DNA of 52,366 nt from an uncultured Alistipes sp. (GTDB lineage Bacteria > Bacteroidota > Bacteroidia > Bacteroidales > Rikenellaceae). A program made the position numbers and the translations under genes. The stretch is taken from contig UQNV01000013.1 of NCBI GenBank assembly GCA_900542505.1, forward strand, positions 1 to 52,366, written 5' to 3'. Positions 50,868-52,366 of the stretch are shown in pieces. Each line of letters starts with the position of its first letter. Position 1 is the stretch's first letter. The notes below the pieces were generated by a model, which did not search any database, was not told the origin of the DNA, and was given only the letters and a program-made list of their open reading frames with translations.

Positions 50868-52283
50868 ATGCCCCCTGTGCTGACATACCTGCTGCTCGGA
50901 ATCTATGCGGTCACGATTCTCGGCATCGTTCTGGTCATCATCACCGACAACCGGAACCCGCTGAAAACCGTGCCCTGGATTGTCGTGCTGCTCTTCGCTC
51001 CGGGTATCGGGCTCATCTTCTACTTCTTTTTCGGCCAGAACCTCTCCAAGCGGCGCATCATCTCGCGCCGCATGCGCAAGCGCATCCACATGCAGCTGCT
51101 CGAAGCGGGACCGCCCGAGCGCGACGCCATTCCGGCCGAATACCGCCCGCTGGCCCGCCTGCTGAGCAACGCCGCCCACTCCATCCCGCTCACGGGCAGC
51201 CGCATCACCCCCTACATCGACGGCGCCTCGAAAATGGAGGCGCTGCTCGGCGACATCGCCGTCGCCCGGGACCACATCCACCTCCAGTACTACATCCTCA
51301 ACGACGACACCACCGGCCTGAGGCTGCGCAACGCACTGATGGCCAAGGCACGCGAAGGGGTCGAGGTCCGGATACTCTACGACGACGTGGGGAGCAGCGG
51401 CGTGCACAAGAGCTTTTTCGAGGAGATGCGCCGCGCCGGCATCGAGGTGCGGCCGTTCCTGCACGTCAAGTTCCCGCTCTTCACCAGCAAGGTCAACTAC
51501 CGCAACCACCGCAAAATCGCAATCATCGACGGCCACACGGGCTACATCGGCGGCATGAACATCGCCGACCGCTATGTCGTCGGCACCGGATGGGGCACGT
51601 GGCGCGACACCCACTTCCGCGTCGAGGGCCCCGGCGTGGCGGGACTCCAGGCCTCGTTTCTGAGCGACTGGACGGCCACCACCCGCGCCCACCTGCATGC
51701 CGACCGCTTCTATCCCCCGACCGAACGCTTCACGCGCAACATCCTCCAGGTGGTCCCCAGCGGCCCCTTCGGCAAGTGGCGCACGCTGCTCCAGGCCGAC
51801 AGCTACGCCATCGCCAACGCCCGCCGGCGCATCTGGATTGAGACCCCCTACTTCCTGCCCTCGGACGTCCTCAACACGGCGCTCCAGACCGCCGCACTGG
51901 CGGGCATCGACGTGCGGCTGCTGCTCCCCGCCCGTTCCGACTCGCGGGTGGTCGACCTGGCGACCCACTCCTTCCTCGACGACATGCTCAAGGCGGGCGC
52001 CAAGGTATACTTCTACCAACCGGGGTTCCTCCACTCGAAGCTGCTGCTCATCGACGACGAGTTGACCGTCATCGGCTCGGCCAACATGGATTTCCGCAGC
52101 TTCGAGCACAACTTCGAAATCAACGCCTTCGTCTACGACGGCGACTTCGCCGCCGAGATGGCCGCCATCTTCCGCCACGACATGGAACAGAGCGTGCTCG
52201 TCACCCCCAACGCATGGTTCCACCGTCCCCGTTCGCGCCGCTTCTCCGAATCGCTCATGCGGCTCTTCTCGCCGCTGCTCTAA
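50868..52283 (+). CDS. cls: cardiolipin synthase (phospholipase D superfamily)
   Basis: 471 residues. Two N-terminal membrane helices (about 4-24 and 36-56) with WIVVLLFAPGIGLIFYFFFG, then two PLD domains with catalytic HKD motifs NHRKIAIIDGHTGYIGG (near residue 214) and LHSKLLLIDDELTVIGSANMD (near 389). It condenses two phosphatidylglycerols to cardiolipin in the inner membrane. ClsA-type length and layout. It follows the DUF4837 gene closely. Confidence 0.95.
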   Translation: MPPVLTYLLLGIYAVTILGIVLVIITDNRNPLKTVPWIVVLLFAPGIGLIFYFFFGQNLSKRRIISRRMRKRIHMQLLEAGPPERDAIPAEYRPLARLLSNAAHSIPLTGSRITPYIDGASKMEALLGDIAVARDHIHLQYYILNDDTTGLRLRNALMAKAREGVEVRILYDDVGSSGVHKSFFEEMRRAGIEVRPFLHVKFPLFTSKVNYRNHRKIAIIDGHTGYIGGMNIADRYVVGTGWGTWRDTHFRVEGPGVAGLQASFLSDWTATTRAHLHADRFYPPTERFTRNILQVVPSGPFGKWRTLLQADSYAIANARRRIWIETPYFLPSDVLNTALQTAALAGIDVRLLLPARSDSRVVDLATHSFLDDMLKAGAKVYFYQPGFLHSKLLLIDDELTVIGSANMDFRSFEHNFEINAFVYDGDFAAEMAAIFRHDMEQSVLVTPNAWFHRPRSRRFSESLMRLFSPLL

Positions 52284-52366
52284 GAGGCGGAGGCCCTTGC
52301 CGACGCGTCGTACGCCGGGCTACTCGCTCCGCCCTCTCCGCCCATTTCCGCCCCTCCGCCCATTTC
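52284..52366. other. end of window, GC-rich non-coding
   Basis: No gene starts here. The word CCGCCCATTTC occurs twice near the edge, with CCGCCCTCTCC-like variants, perhaps the start of another short repeat tract. Confidence 0.4.

Overview
The window reads as a chromosomal piece of a high-GC member of the Bacteroidota, most likely Rikenellaceae (Alistipes-like). This rests on: promoters of the Bacteroidota form TTG-N19-TAnnTTTG, five of them with exactly 19 nt of spacing; genes that mostly lack Shine-Dalgarno sequences; tRNAs with no encoded CCA; many short-signal lipoproteins; and lineage-typical families (DUF3127, DUF4295, DUF4837, type-B bL31, PMCA-type ATPase). The genus is an inference. 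I saw no transposase, integrase, phage gene, CRISPR array or plasmid gene, so this looks like core genome.

Layout. 1-4.3 kb: a cut tRNA-Thr with two promoters, a 14-bp tandem array, an AraC regulator, a coiled-coil lipoprotein, bL31 and a CAU-anticodon tRNA. 4.3-9.7 kb: a DUF3127 OB-fold protein, then a minus-strand run of ureohydrolase, NhaA and two FKBP-type lipoproteins. 9.7-13.9 kb: pdxB, pyrD-cinA, then the ribosomal cluster rpmB-rpmG-DUF4295. 14-16.4 kb: a two-gene module, an unknown protein plus a cytosolic trypsin-like protease with a zinc ribbon. 16.5-22.7 kb: a secreted protein, ftsY-rimO, a coiled-coil gene with zapA, a probable 6S RNA, and RNase Y. 22.9-28.5 kb: a DUF6064 membrane protein and a split ThrE exporter behind a duplicated promoter region, an HD protein, gcvT and a GNAT-like gene. 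28.7-33.1 kb: a two-receiver PPDK_N-type protein and gdhA. 33.2-43.4 kb: a frameshifted PAP2-barrel gene and the rod-shape operon mreB-mreC-mreD-mrdA-rodA, which continues into a Ca2+ P-type ATPase. 43.5-52.3 kb: gpsA-pgi, efp, three lipoproteins, a polysaccharide deacetylase and a cardiolipin synthase.

How the genes fit together. Most are housekeeping: cell shape and envelope (mre operon, gpsA, cls, deacetylase), translation (bL28, bL33, bL31, EF-P, RimO, tRNAs), membrane targeting (FtsY), division (ZapA), RNA control (6S RNA, RNase Y), and central or one-carbon metabolism (pgi, gdhA, gcvT, pyrD, pdxB). The least explained parts are the protease module at 14.0-16.4 kb, the receiver/PPDK_N protein at 28.7-31.7 kb, a class-2-like PyrD with Cys in place of the usual catalytic Ser, and several roughly 14-nt-period intergenic arrays.
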